A DNA stretch of 64,000 bases from NCBI RefSeq assembly GCF_030052815.1, contig NC_079496.1:42681593-42745592 (forward strand), given 5' to 3'. Position 1 is the first letter of the stretch; each line of letters starts with the position of its first letter. Under the pieces are notes generated by a model, which ran no database searches, was not told the origin of the DNA, and saw only the letters and a program-made list of their open reading frames with translations. Made by a program: the position numbers and the translations under genes. The DNA comes from Hevea brasiliensis (taxonomy: Eukaryota; Streptophyta; Magnoliopsida; Malpighiales; Euphorbiaceae). This document shows, piece after piece, positions 23,635 to 35,526 of the stretch.

Positions 23635-24928
23635 AAAAGGAATTTTGTCCTCGAAATTCATCAGATTCAAAGAACTAAGAATATCATTATCTCATAATTT
23701 TATTCACTCTCCCATCATTGTTTCCTTTGCCTCTAGTATCACTATTCATGAAATTCTCTTATTTATTGGTTTCTTGATTCCACATACTGGAATCCTTACT
23801 GGTCCTTTCAGTCTCTTTTATCAATTTCAATTCTGTTAAATTTCCCTTTGTCTAGGCATTCTGCATTTACCTCATACAAGACCTTATAGCTTAGTATCTT
23901 CAAGTTTGTTTAATAACTATTACCACACACAACTCCATCAATGGAAAGTATTTATTCTTGTTTCCAGAGGGAGTAGCACTACAACTTCTAAATATTTTCT
24001 CAAATGCCCAAATCATTCCTTTTTGACAAAAATATCAAAATAATTATAAGACTCCATATTGAAGTTTAAATATCTTTGCCCAAATCAGTTCAATATACTG
24101 TTGTTCTACACTTTCTCCCTTACAGTGCTTCATAGGGTGTTATTTGTATGCTAGCTTAATAACTATTATTATATACAAATTTTACCAGTGGGAGGTATCT
24201 GTCCATCTCACCTCAAATTCAATGACACAAGTTCTCAGTATATTCTCGAGGACTTATCACATATTACAGGTTATTATTATCATTTCATTTCTTTATTTAT
24301 AGGAACTCAATGAGTTTTAGAGTTTACCTGAATTAATTATTTCAACTGTCCATCCGTCTGAGGATGATAAGCCGTACTGAAATCTCTAAGCTTATAAAAA
24401 TTACTGTGGTATAGGTAGTTCACATTAGTGTAATTGAATGACTGACTCTAGCTACCTTACAAGTGTGATCTTTCAGTATGCTAGTTTTGAAGTTTAAATT
24501 TTTAACTAGAATTTTCACATTTATTTCCCGTAATAGTACTCTATTCGGGCGTAATTGTATCAAATCATAGACTACTTACAAATATTCTCATTTTATTGTA
24601 CCGCGGGGAAGCACGTAGCTCTACAAAATAATCCCATGTCGGTACTGTAATCTGCAGCTTACAATACAAACATCGAGAACATTACATAGTCACTACGTTA
24701 TAACCTCATGGACTAGGTTTTCTAACATATTATCCTTCTCGAATCCACTAATATCCTAAACCTATTCTGATTACAATATCTATTGATAATCACTAACAGT
24801 AACATCTTTACCCTCATCTAGACTAATTCTATTACTGTAATTTACTTTTAGGTAACTAACAATTTTTTTTTTTTATCAATCATACTTGTTATCATAGTTT
24901 TTATCCTAAAAGACTAGTCACTAATACA
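23635..24928 (-). pseudogene. Element B decayed pol remnant (integrase pieces)
   Basis: No long frame is open. On the minus strand short matches to integrase survive: the PQTDGQ region near 24345-24365, the intron-like segment at 24254-24327, an EN-LRTCVIEFE-like piece near 24210-24250 and a TPYEAL-like piece near 24125. RT and RNase H are absent. The same collapsed arrangement occurs in element C (52851-53801), so the loss predates the split of the two families. Confidence 0.75.
24254..24327 (-). other. Decayed integrase intron in element B
   Basis: On the minus strand an exon ending ...TTCAG is followed by GTAAAC. About 74 bp on, the integrase sequence resumes (TCCTCGAGAATATACTGAG). The 3' half shares AAATGATAA-AATAA with the A1 intron. 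The acceptor reads ATAAG rather than TCAG, shifted or lost. Position in the protein is the same as in A1. Confidence 0.6.
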
Positions 24929-25367
24929 TCAAAATTTATTCCCATGTAAAGGAATAGCATCAAAACATATAATTCTAACACTAACATATAAATAAGTAGT
25001 GCTGGGATCAAAAAATAACTCATTGTTTTTTTCAAAAATTAAGAACTTACCAGCAGCTACATCCGAAGTTTCTGCTCTTTCTCCTTGGCGCATAGTGGAT
25101 GCCCTGACTGGTGCCCTACTATGTTCGGGTTGATTTGCTGTGCTATGATTACAAGGAGTACTAACTCTATTTCTATCTCGACCTCTACTGACTGTCTGTG
25201 AACTTTGGAGAGCAGATCGAGGTACTCTAGTACAATCTCTAACAAAATGTCCATGTTCACCATAATTGTAGCAGGCTCCAATGGCTTTATGACAAATATC
25301 CCCATGTAGTTTGCCACAAGAGCTGCAGATGAGAGGAGGATAGGAACTTCTGGCTGTTCGATGACTA
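24929..25367 (-). pseudogene. Element B gag zinc knuckles and decayed protease
   Basis: On the minus strand two zinc knuckles (CGKLHGDIC-type, and CYNYGEHGHFVRDC with the second cysteine changed to tyrosine) are followed by a basic S/R/Q-rich stretch and AAGKFLIFEKNNELFFDP, the remains of the protease active-site region with the DPGSTHS motif collapsed to DPSTT. The upstream part of gag lies beyond the solo LTR at 28480-28820. The homologous piece of element C is at 52500-52900. Confidence 0.85.
25363..25367. repeat. Target-site duplication GACTA of the solo LTR
   Basis: GACTA at 25363-25367 and 28480-28484 flank the solo LTR. Confidence 0.95.
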
Positions 25368-28300
25368 TGTAACACCCTCCCGGTAGCAACTCCGTACATT
25401 CTACTGTTCTGGTGACCGGTGTCGGTCCGGACAGCTAGAACGTTCGGAAAAATATTTAAACTAAAGAGACGAACCATAATTAACTCAAATATTAATAAGA
25501 AAAATTTAGTAAAAATTTTAGAAATAAAATACAACCAAGTTAAATGAGCCGGTGCCCAAGCGATGGGTAACCCAGAGGAAAGTTGCGGTTCTCACAACTA
25601 GGAGCCTTAGACCCGGGGAAAAATTCATAAAATAATTTTTGGGACTCCAGAGAAGGGTCATAGAGGTTCCTATGGCATTAGAATGCCAAGAAAATATGTA
25701 GAAAAATTTTTCAATCAGTACAGACAATTTTGACCCGTTAAGCCAAACGGAGGGCATTTTGGTCATTTCGCCTTCAGAGATGATTTTTGGCCGACTTGTC
25801 CAGTTGAGTAAATAATTATTATGACATAAAATATGAATTAATGTTGATGAAAAATTAATTTAAAGTTAGTAGAAAAGAAAAGAAAAGAAAAATAAGGGAA
25901 ATTAGGGATAATGACATCACATGATGTCAATTACTTACTCCCAACCAATCAAATTTTAACAAGCTATTAAATACCACATAAAAGAGGATAAAATAAAGCA
26001 AAAAATTAAAAAGCCATCAGCCATCTTCTTCCCTCATTCCAGCCACACCACATAGCCATGAAAGCCCTCCATTTCTCTTCTTCATTTTAGCTTAAAGATC
26101 TCTCTAACCTTACCCCAAAACCCTTAGGTCCCTTCACTAAAATTGGTCACCCAACCTTGTTAAAGTGTTTGGCAGCCTAGAAAAGGAAGGAAAGTGAAGT
26201 TTAAGCTTGAGAAAATTCTGCCTCATTCAAGGTGAGTGCTTATTTATGTATATATCTCTCTTATTCCATGTTAGGGACTTAAAATGAGTATGAAAGTGTA
26301 ACTTAAATGAAGTAAAACTTAGGTATATGTACCCCATGGAATTCGGCAGCCTAGTGAGGGTCATGATTTTGATTGTTTTGATGGGCTTAGAGTGGACTAG
26401 AGAGGGTGTTTAAAGTGTATATATATATATATAATGAATGAAAGTGTTTAACTAAGGTGTGTGGTGTGAATTGAAATGGGAAATTAGGGTTTTGGGAGAG
26501 AAACTTGGAATTTTCTTATGTAATGGTAAATGAAAATTTTAATGGTCAATTAGTGACCATTTGAGGGAAGTTCACCACAACTTGAAGTGAATTATGGCAT
26601 TGCAAACTGATTTGGTATTCTGCCTAGTGTAACCAGCAGGGTGGCTGTGAGTCCAGCCTGCTTGGACAGCCATAACTTTGGCTGTGTAGGTTCAATTGGT
26701 GTTTGGCCAATTGGACATGAAAATAGACACATAATGGCACAATTTTGGTGAAGAAACTATGCCCAAAAGACCAAAGCAAGTGGACCAAAAACTGGCCCCA
26801 ATCCGGATGTCCTGCAACCAGATTCTGCAGAATGACCAAATGAACAGTAATTGTTCATTTGGCCATAACTCATTGTAGAATGGTCCAATTGACCTGAAAT
26901 TTTTACAGCAACAAGTTAAGATATATACCAACAAATTTCATGAAGAAACCTACCCCAAATTATGACCATAACGTATCCAACAAGGCAGTTGCAGTCACTA
27001 TTCACTGCACTGTAGATATGATCAATTCTGCAATTTTTCAATCCGGCCAGCTGTGGTTTTTGGACCATAACTAGAGCTACAAAACTCCAAATGAAGTGAT
27101 TCAAAAAAACAAATTCAACTAGACAAAATAAGGAACAACTTTCATGTTTATCACTTTCACAAATTCTCATTGCAACAGTAACTAATGGAACAGTAAAGTT
27201 AGGGTATAAAAACTAAAAATTCTGCTCTCTTAGTTTTAAGCATAGAAATGGTATTGGTGATTAATTCCAACAAGTTTTGAATGCAAAATGTGGTACATTG
27301 GGAGTGTTAAAACCAATGTACCTATTTTCTATGCAAAAGTCAACATTTTTGTTGACTAGTGAAGTGAATAGTGACACCAAAACTTGAAATTCAAAAATTG
27401 AAGAATTCGAAAGTATCAAATGCCCTAGTATACCTAACAAGATTGATTTGGATAGTTTGGCATGCCAATAGGGTTCAGTTAGCAGTACTGCACATGGCAT
27501 TATGCCATTCGGTGATTTCATGGCTTTTAGCCATTCTGACATTGTGTTGATATTTGGCCTTGTGCCTATTGTCATTACAGTTTATTAGCTGTTCTGTTGC
27601 ACACCGGGAGATGCATATGTGACCGATGGTGTGACGGCCCGAGGTACTAGATACCCAGTGCCAGTTTACCCGTTTATCCAGTCCAGTTGTCCAGTATAGG
27701 TTACTTGGGCAACCAAAAATGAAAGTGGATAAATTTAATGAAATAATGAATATAACAAGTACAAAACAAGTAAGACATCGATACATTCAATACATATTTA
27801 TCTTCTGTTATTTCCTTTTATTTTATTATTGCACCACTAAGCATTATTGCTTAGCGCGTTGCTTTTGCCACGCGTAGGTTCTGGAGATACTGACCGAGAG
27901 CCCAGTAGACCACAGACTGGGTGAGACCTCCTGCAGCTCTGCATAGTGTCCGTGTCACCTCACCATCTACAGTGCATTGGTAGGACACTAGGTTTCATTT
28001 TGGTATTTTGTAACTAACTTTTATTTTCTCATATGTAATTGAACTTATGTAATGTATTTTGATGTTCATGTATATAATGAAAATTGTGGTTATGAATGGA
28101 AAATTCGAGTATTTATTTATTGTTTGTATATGAGTACCATGAGAAATGAATGTTTGAGTAATGGAAATGTTGTTGAAAATCATATTGAGACTTTGTTGAT
28201 AAAATGGAGTTGGGATTGTTTGGAAATGATTTTGGAAGTGTTTTTCACAGGTTCCGAAGAACTGTTTTCTCCATTTTTAGCTGGTACTCTGCCGGATTTT

Positions 28301-28479
28301 CTATAAAATTTTCGGAACCTCAAATAAATTATAATTTCAATAAATGACTTAAATGAATTATATTTCACAAGTTATATTCAAAACTATGATAAAAATTAAT
28401 TAAGATAAAATAGAGTGTTCCGGTACACCGTGTGACATAACTTACTCGGATATACTGTAGACGGGTAAGGGGTGTCACA
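25368..28479 (+). mobile_element. Solo LTR of family A inserted in gag of element B
   Basis: 3112 bp, TGTAACACCCTCCC...GGGTGTCACA, in plus orientation and flanked by GACTA. No internal region, PBS or PPT: an element inserted and was later reduced by LTR-LTR recombination. It contains a (TA)n tract near 26418-26433, donor-like CAAG|GTGAGTGC at 26232 and acceptor TTTTTCACAG ending at 28250 (2019 bp apart). Confidence 0.95.
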
Positions 28480-28880
28480 GACTAGGTCTTGGTGGTGTCT
28501 GCCCTGTTGATCCGCCTCTGTCATATCTCTGAGTCCGGGGCTCCTCAAATTCTTCTCTCTTCCCCAAATTACTGCTCGAGCTTTGACCCATAGGTTTCTC
28601 CCTCTTCTCTATTTCACACTGCCTTATGGGGGTTGGGTTTGTGCTTGAGCTTGAGTTGACAATGTGTCAGCCATTTGTTGAAAGAAAGTGGCCATTTGCT
28701 AGGCCATTTATGCAGTATTTTGTATCGGTGAAACTGGTACAGTCGGGCCTTTGACACTTTGTGAAGCTGGGGCCTCAACTTGTACTTCTGCCATCACAGA
28801 CTGTTCTATTGTATCATTCATCTCTTCCATATGTTTTCATAAGATTTTCTATTTCCTGTACAATCAACACAAGGAGATTC
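28480..28880 (-). pseudogene. Element B gag, N-terminal part
   Basis: On the minus strand a short leader peptide (MAEVQVEAPAS-like) is followed by FFQQMAD and then directly by the basic stretch before the zinc knuckles. The capsid core seen in A2 (WLNRTGRVLKQL... through the VEAAIKVEKV region) is missing. Stops are present. Element C (52074-52450) has the same shortened layout. Confidence 0.8.
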
Positions 28881-28997
28881 CTCTCTGTTAGTTCATATTT
28901 ATGATATAAATGTACTATATATGGCAAACATTTGAGCAGTTGTATTTACTGGCAAAAAGATTTCAAATTCACAGTTCAAAATTTACTTTAAAACTAG

Positions 28998-29009
28998 GCT
29001 CTGATATCA
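28998..29009 (-). other. Primer binding site of element B
   Basis: Minus-strand TGATATCAGAGC, one change from the iMet-type TGGTATCAGAGC, 8 nt from the 5' LTR. Confidence 0.85.
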
Positions 29010-29232
29010 CTAAACATGTCACACCCGACTCCTCCGTAAGATGTAACATGATTCCGTAGTACACCTAATGAATTATCGTACTTTGCCTACTGGTAACCCA
29101 TTAAATATACTACAAGTGATTTTAAATCAATTTTTGTGAAATTTAAATCGTCAATTAAAATTTGGTGTTAGAAAAATTTTTCAAAATTTCAGCAGAGTGT
29201 AGGCTATATTTTGAGAAAACAGTTCTTCAAAC

Positions 29233-32200
29233 CTGAAAAAGAAAACACTCCCAATATGTTTTCTCAAATACAACTCCAATAAACTTCATTTCATCTCACA
29301 ATTCAATCTCAATAATCAAATCATTTCATCTTCAAACCAACCTCATCATAAAAGAAACATTTCATTGATTACAAGACTCAAAAATTAATATTACAAAACT
29401 ATTCAGATAAATGAAATCTCAAATTTACATTTACAATAATTTACATTTAATTACATACAAAAATATTTTACAAGAGTTTTTGTACAACTGCTCAAATAAT
29501 TTACATACATATTATTACATGCATACATCAAAACCTATGTACATGGTTGTATCTATGATATACCTGGAGCTGATCTGAATGTGTCTTCAAAGAAGCTTAC
29601 TCAACTGCTCTATGCTCTTTTCACCTGTGATAGCATACAAAGCAATCACTGAGTGGAGAACTTAGGGGTGCACAATTATAATTTAAAACATAGTACAATA
29701 TACATTGACAAAATTATAACAATTAATTTGAAAGTCTCGAAATTCAACAAAATTCCAAAAGTCAAAATCTTCGTTGCCAATAATATAAATCATTAGTTAA
29801 AATAACTTTGAGCAAGAAATTCAATTTATCAAATCACAACTGGACATTTAAAGTAATTCCAGCAATCATGGAAATAAATATTAATTTCAATAAAATCAAG
29901 TATGCATAAATCCCATTTGAAATTGAAATTCTTTACTATTCAAAAACCATTCTTTATCTCACTAACTATGCAAGACTAATCCGCAAGGGCCATCTTCGAG
30001 GTGATTCTAACTCCCTATGGTCGGAGAGGTCGAATTGGATTCTAACTCCCAATGGTAGGGGAGGTCGAATCATCGTGCACATTGCACATCACAATAATGA
30101 AACTTCCGAAAGGGTTATAACATAGAAACTTAGATCTAACCTCTAATAAGAGAAGCATCTAAGCCTGTGCACATACCATAGTAATAAAAACAAAGCTAAC
30201 TCCATTGTCTCCTCAACAAATGAGAGAGACGGGTAATAACCTAGTCAAGCATCTATAGTAAGATACAAAACAATATCATCAATATCTCTGTCCTTTTTGT
30301 GAGCATAAATCACAATACAATTCGATTCAATGTCAATTCAAATATCCAATAATTTTTTATGCTCATCACAATTCAAAACATAAAATTGTATTTTTCCATG
30401 CAAAGTGCGCATCACAATTCAAAACATATTCTATCATAATTTTCCAAAAGATAATTTATTCAATCCATAACAATGCTTAATATGTGTTGAGATACTATTT
30501 CACAAAGCTAAATTCATACAAATTATAACAATTTCAATAATCATTGAATTAAATCCAATACTTGATAAACATAATACATAAGGAAAATAACGTCATTTAA
30601 TCATACGAAATATTCAGAACAAAATCAATTAAAAACTAGTTGTGCACAAACTTCTGATGAGTCACCTCTTGGCCTTGACTCAATGTTCTTTATGCTTTTC
30701 AATATTCTTTTCAACTGAAACACACAATTTAAAATGTTTCAGTACTTAGTTAAATTGTTTCTGACAATAAAATCCAATATCTAAATTTTCTTGGTACTAT
30801 TCCCTTCAATTCATTTCATTAGTCAACCTATAATGTTGACCTTTGATGCACTCTAAGTAAGTCAATTTTAATGTTTTCAATTTGTCATATTTTATAGTCT
30901 CTAAGTATTCGTATATGTTACCAATTTCATTTTAAAGCTTATTGCATTTTATTGCCATTTTCTAGATTTCATGGCCAATGTTTACTATTTATTAGACCAG
31001 GCTACATTGTAAATTTAATAGATTTCTCTTCCTTAAATTGTTTCTCAATGTGTCTTCTTTAATTTCCTTTTTGAATCACTCCATTTGGAGTTGTATAGCT
31101 CAAGTTATGGTCAATTAACCATAACTAGGTCAAATCTAAATTTTAGTTTTCTTTTTAGGCATTTTCAGTTCTGAATTTACTAATTTATTTAGACTGTTTG
31201 TAATCACATTGAGGTCTAGCATTCTTCATAAGTATTGTTGCCCTATGTCTTAGGGACAATGAGAAATTTTATTTACCATTTTTCAAGTCTTATAGAATTT
31301 TTTATAGACAAGTTGTTAACTTGGACTCAAAGGTCCTATATTAGCATGGTCCTCAATCAGGTTAATAGATTTGATCTTAAATTCTGACCTTATACATTTA
31401 TAATTTGAGGAAGTTGTCTAAAATAATATTTTATATCTCTTTCTTAACTTTCCAGATTGGTATGGCTCATTTAAATTGGACACTTCTGGTGGGAGATATG
31501 CTTATTTGAATTTTCTGGATTTTATGGTCAAATGTACCAATTCAAGATTTAGTATGCTAACTTAATCAAGTTAATTGACATAGTTTCCTTGATTTTTGGG
31601 TTTTGGTCAAATTACCAATATTGTAGATTTATGTCTTATTGAAATTTTGGGACTGATTTCATGTCATTTGGAATTCTATGGACCAAGTTATGGTCATTTT
31701 ACTATTACTGGTCAAGTTGCACTTATATTGCAAAGTTTAAGTCATTTTTAGGCCAAAGTCAATTCGGCCAGTTTTTGTAACCCAACTTGTGCAAGCATTT
31801 TGACTTGGTTCTGGTTATTTCTGGGATTTGGTGTCTTCATAAGAGTTGTAGCTCTATGTATAATCTTTCCATGGTATAAAAGTCAGGTCATTTGGACCTG
31901 TTTTGAGTGAGTTATTGCCAAAATACTGACTACTGTTTATATGGTCAAAATTCTGGGTATTCATGTCATGCAATTCCGGATTTGGTCATTCTTTTAGGTC
32001 ACTTCTAGGTAGAATTTGGACAAGCTCTCTACATGAAAGTTGGTTTATATTGAGTCTAATGTTACCTCCAATTGGCCTCATACCAATTGGGATCACACAA
32101 TTAGGGTTATAGCCCCAAATGCATACTACCCTTATACAATTCTTCAATAGCACAAACATTACACATTTAAATTCTAAATCCTCAAACTCCCATACCTAAA

Positions 32201-32737
32201 TTCTGGATTCATCACATTCCACACTCATTCATCACACTTCAAATTGGTCAATTTGAGCAGTTTATACAAGTCCTTAATATACAATGCACAACCCTTAATT
32301 AAATGGTCAAAATTAACCATAATACACATATAGAATAACTAACTAATACACATGAATTCAACTTAAAAATTTGCCATATACTCCCACTAATGTCTTACTC
32401 CATAATTCAATATTTATATTCATGAAATTAGCACTCTCCAATGGACCTCAATTCAACAATTACATGCAAAGTCTCCAAATCAAAATCAAAACCCTAATTC
32501 AAACTTATTAACATCTTAATTACATATACCATTAAATCCTATTACTTGTAACTACTTAATTAACCTCATTAATCCTCAATTACATATAAAAATCAATCAA
32601 AATTTCCTAACTTCCATGGCTTCCAAATTCTTGACTCTTCAATACTTATCAATTTCCTCAATTTTACTTAGCAATTCAACTTACCCAAAGCTCAACACAA
32701 GGATTAGTGAAGGAAAATGGGAAGATTAAGCACTAAC
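29233..32737 (-). other. Putative leader intron in element B 5' LTR
   Basis: Donor and acceptor are in the same relative places as in families A and C, 3505 bp apart. The acceptor side shares the downstream block GAAGAACTGTTTTCTC with the other families. Inferred only. Confidence 0.42.
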
Positions 32738-32973
32738 CTTTGTTTGGAGCTTGCTGAACCTTGAAATTTCTTCTTTTTCTTACTGCTTAAAGCTTTCCCA
32801 TGGTTTTTTGAGCAACTTTATTGAGGAACACTTGAAGAAATTATGGCGTAAAATGGGGGATTGAAGCTTTAAGCAAGAAACACCCATGGAAGAAGCTTGA
32901 AATTCATTTTCAGCCATGGGTGGGACAATGAAGAAATGAAGTGTTTTTGGGTGCTAAAATCTGTCCACTTAGG

Positions 32974-32981
32974 TATTTATA
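32974..32981 (-). promoter_or_regulatory. TATA box of element B 5' LTR
   Basis: Minus-strand TATAAATA about 0.64 kb into the LTR and 0.24 kb before the leader donor site. The 3' LTR copy is mutated. Confidence 0.5.
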
Positions 32982-33624
32982 ATGTCCACTAATGCTCCAC
33001 TAAGTCCCACTAATTGATAATTAACATTATAATAATCCAAAGTTATCATAATTGTTATAATTCCCTCATTTCTCATTATTTACTTTATATGTCAAATTTC
33101 TTATTTTCATGGTATTTTCAAAATTTAATACTACTTATTTTTAATGGACATTTAGGTCAAAAGTCCACTCTAGGTGTCAAATGACCAAAATGCCCCTCTT
33201 CGGGTTACATTTTGAATTTTTCAGTGCTATCGATTTACTCCTTGTACCGCCGATTTCTTTAATTTTCGTTTTTCGTTTATACTAACTTATCAAATTTTCT
33301 TTGATATTTTCAATGTCAATTACACCTCAGTAGACCTTTAATTATGTCCCGAAAATATTTTTCCAAGTTCCCCGTAGTCCAGGGCTAGTCAACGGTCCTC
33401 GCCGTAACTTTCCGGTGCAGTTACCCATCGCTATGGGTTCGACTCGTTTAACTTAGTTACATTTTATCTCTTTTATTTTTCCTTAGTTTTTCTCATCACA
33501 TATTTCATTATTTTATGCTTCCTCACTATCAATTAGGTGTAGTTCCAGACATTTCGACTTTCCGAGGCAGACATTAGCTGTCAAAACAATAGGACGTATG
33601 GACTACGAAAATGAGGGTGTTACA

Positions 33625-34290
33625 ATAGGAAATTGAACAATGCCATCAGAAAAGAGGAAAACCTTTCATTGACCAAATGTTAGAGAGGCTAGCAAAACAC
33701 TCTTATTTCTATTATCTAGATGGGTATTCGGGATTCTTCCAAACTCCTATTTACCTATAAGACTAAGAAAAGACCACATTCACTTGCCCTTATGGAATAT
33801 TTGCAAATAGGAGAATGCCTTTTGGTCTTTGTAATGCCTCTGCTACCTTTCAATGATGCATGATGGCTATTTTTTCTGATTATATTGAAAATATCATGGA
33901 AGTTTTTATGGATGATTTTTTTGTCTATGGAACTACTTTCAATGATTGCCTAGCTAATTTATCTAAGGCGTTGCAAAAATGCAAAGAATCAAACCTAGTC
34001 CTAAATTGGGAAAAATGCCACTTCATGGTAAGGGAAGGTACAGTGCTGGGACATTTGATATCAGAAAGAGGAATTGAGGTTGATAAGGCAAAAATTGAGA
34101 TCATTGAAAACATGCCACCACCAATATCAGTTAAGGGAGTGCGAAGCTTTTTGGGACATGCAGGGTTGTACATCAGATTCATTAAAGATTTTTTCAAAAT
34201 AGCTAAGCCACTTACCAACCTGTTAAGTCAAGATGTTCCCTTTCATTTTGATGAAAATTGCCTTGTTTCTTTTAACATGATCAAATAAGC
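33625..34290 (+). pseudogene. Athila reverse transcriptase, C-terminal part
   Basis: Resumes with the second ATAGG. Pieces of the palm region (MLERLAKHSYFYYLDGYSGF, then ANRRMPFGLCNASATFQ) precede the catalytic block FMDDFFVYG at 33908-33935, where DD is preserved. The thumb region follows (NWEKCHFMVREG, GVRSFLGHAGLYIRFIKDF). A frame change near 33650 and stops near 33758-33768 and 33855 break it; from 33860 it is open. Confidence 0.92.
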
Positions 34291-34780
34291 CCTAATCTTA
34301 GCACCAATAATGTAGCCACCAGATTGGGAGCTACCATTCGAGGTGATGTGTGATGCAAGCGACTTTACAGTTGGAGCGGTGCTCGGGCAAAGAAAAGATA
34401 AAAAGTTCCATGCGATTTATTATGCCTGCAAGACAATCGATGACACGCAAATCAATTATGCTACCATAGAGAAGGAATTCCTAGCAGTGGTGTTTCCAAT
34501 GGACAAATTCAGATCTTACCTAATTATGTCAAAAGTCATCGTTTTCACAGATCATGTTGCCATCCGGTACCTTTTGAACAAGAAGGAAGCAAAACTAAGG
34601 CTGATTCGATGGATTCTACTCCTGCAAGAATTTGATATTAAAATCAAGGATAAAAAGGGATCTGAAAATGTAGTGGCTGACCATCTTTCCAGGCTGAAAT
34701 TGGAGTACACAGGAGACTTCAAGGATTTGCTAATTGATGATTCATTTCTTGATGAGCAATTATTAGCATTATCCTAGACT
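34291..34780 (+). pseudogene. Athila RNase H
   Basis: Open for 144 residues from 34343: [54 protein letters not shown] and the closing VVADHLSRL. Catalytic acidic residues are present. A stop near 34286 separates it from RT. Confidence 0.93.
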
Positions 34781-35526
34781 CCATGGTATGCTAACTTTGT
34801 TAATTTTCTTGTATGCATGGTATTACCTCCAAACATGACTTATCAGCAAAGGAAGAAATTCCTACATGATGTGAGATATTACACATGGGAGGAACCTCTA
34901 CTGTACAAGAGATGCAATAATGGGTTGATAAGAAGATGCATACCAGAGGACGATATAGAAAGTATCCTTCATCACTGCCATTCATCACTATATGGAGGAT
35001 ATTTTGGCACCTCAAAAATAGCAGCCAAGATCTTACAAGCAGGATTTTACTGGTCATATTTGTTTAAAGATGTGAGATCCTTTGTCCTAGCTTGTGATCA
35101 ATGCCAAAGAATAGGTAACACTTCAAGTAGGAATGAAATGCCATTGCATGGTATACTTGAGGTAGAATTGTTTGATGTATGGGGAATAGCCTTCGTAGGC
35201 CCATTCCCCTCTTCCCATGGAAACAAGTATATTCTCATTGGTGTTCATTATGGCATGACAGGCGTATAGCAAGGAAAGAAATAAAAGAAGGAGATCTTGT
35301 CCTGTTATTCAACTTTAGATTGAAACTCTTTCTAGGGAAGCTGAAATGAAGGTGGTCTGGACCTTTTAAGGTCACTCAAGTATTTCCACATGGAGTACTA
35401 AAGGTGCGGAGCAAAACCTCAGGAGCATTTAAGGTTAATAGGCAGAGGCTAAAGCCTTACTTTCAAGGAGAACCCATAGAGAAGGGAGTCAATTGCACCC
35501 TCGACCATCCTACTAATAGACCGTGA
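34781..35526 (+). pseudogene. Athila integrase with catalytic core deleted
   Basis: The N-terminal zinc finger is intact (HHCHSSLYGG...CDQCQRIG; 34961-35110), and the core starts (WGIAFVGPFPSS...YILIGVHY). At about 35246-35253 the frame jumps to HDRRIARKEIKEGDLVLLF, which is the C-terminal domain. Most of the DDE core, including its second and third catalytic residues, is gone. A TGA follows at GKLK, then RWSGPFKV...FKVNRQRLKPY. It cannot integrate. Confidence 0.88.

Larger units (their letters stand above)
19016..33624 (-). mobile_element. Element B: non-autonomous Tekay-like element with 4.6-kb LTRs
   Basis: Minus orientation. 5' LTR 29017-33624, PBS 28998-29009, interrupted gag remnant, decayed pol remnant, PPT 23621-23634, 3' LTR 19016-23620, TSD ATAGG. 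Its own internal region is only about 2.3 kb once the solo LTR (25368-28479) is removed. It has no RT or RNase H and gag lacks its capsid core, so it must depend on proteins from another element. Its LTRs are about twice as long as its internal part. The internal region is clearly homologous to that of element C. Confidence 0.92.
29017..33624 (-). repeat. Element B 5' LTR
   Basis: 4608 bp, minus strand TGTAACACCCTCATTTTCG...GTCGGGTGTGACA. It carries TATAAATA at 32974-32981, a donor-like AAAG|GTTAGTGC at 32737 and an acceptor TTTCTTTTTCAG ending at 29233. No coding evidence. Confidence 0.95.

Noticed and set aside
24929..25534. 201-residue minus-strand frame that looks like one protein
   Set aside because: It is a chance fusion of solo-LTR sequence (above 25367) with the gag remnant of element B; not a real chimeric gene.
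26418..26433. (TA)n runs in LTRs (also 58071-58086) as promoters
   Set aside because: They lie past the putative donor site and vary in length between copies; simple microsatellites.
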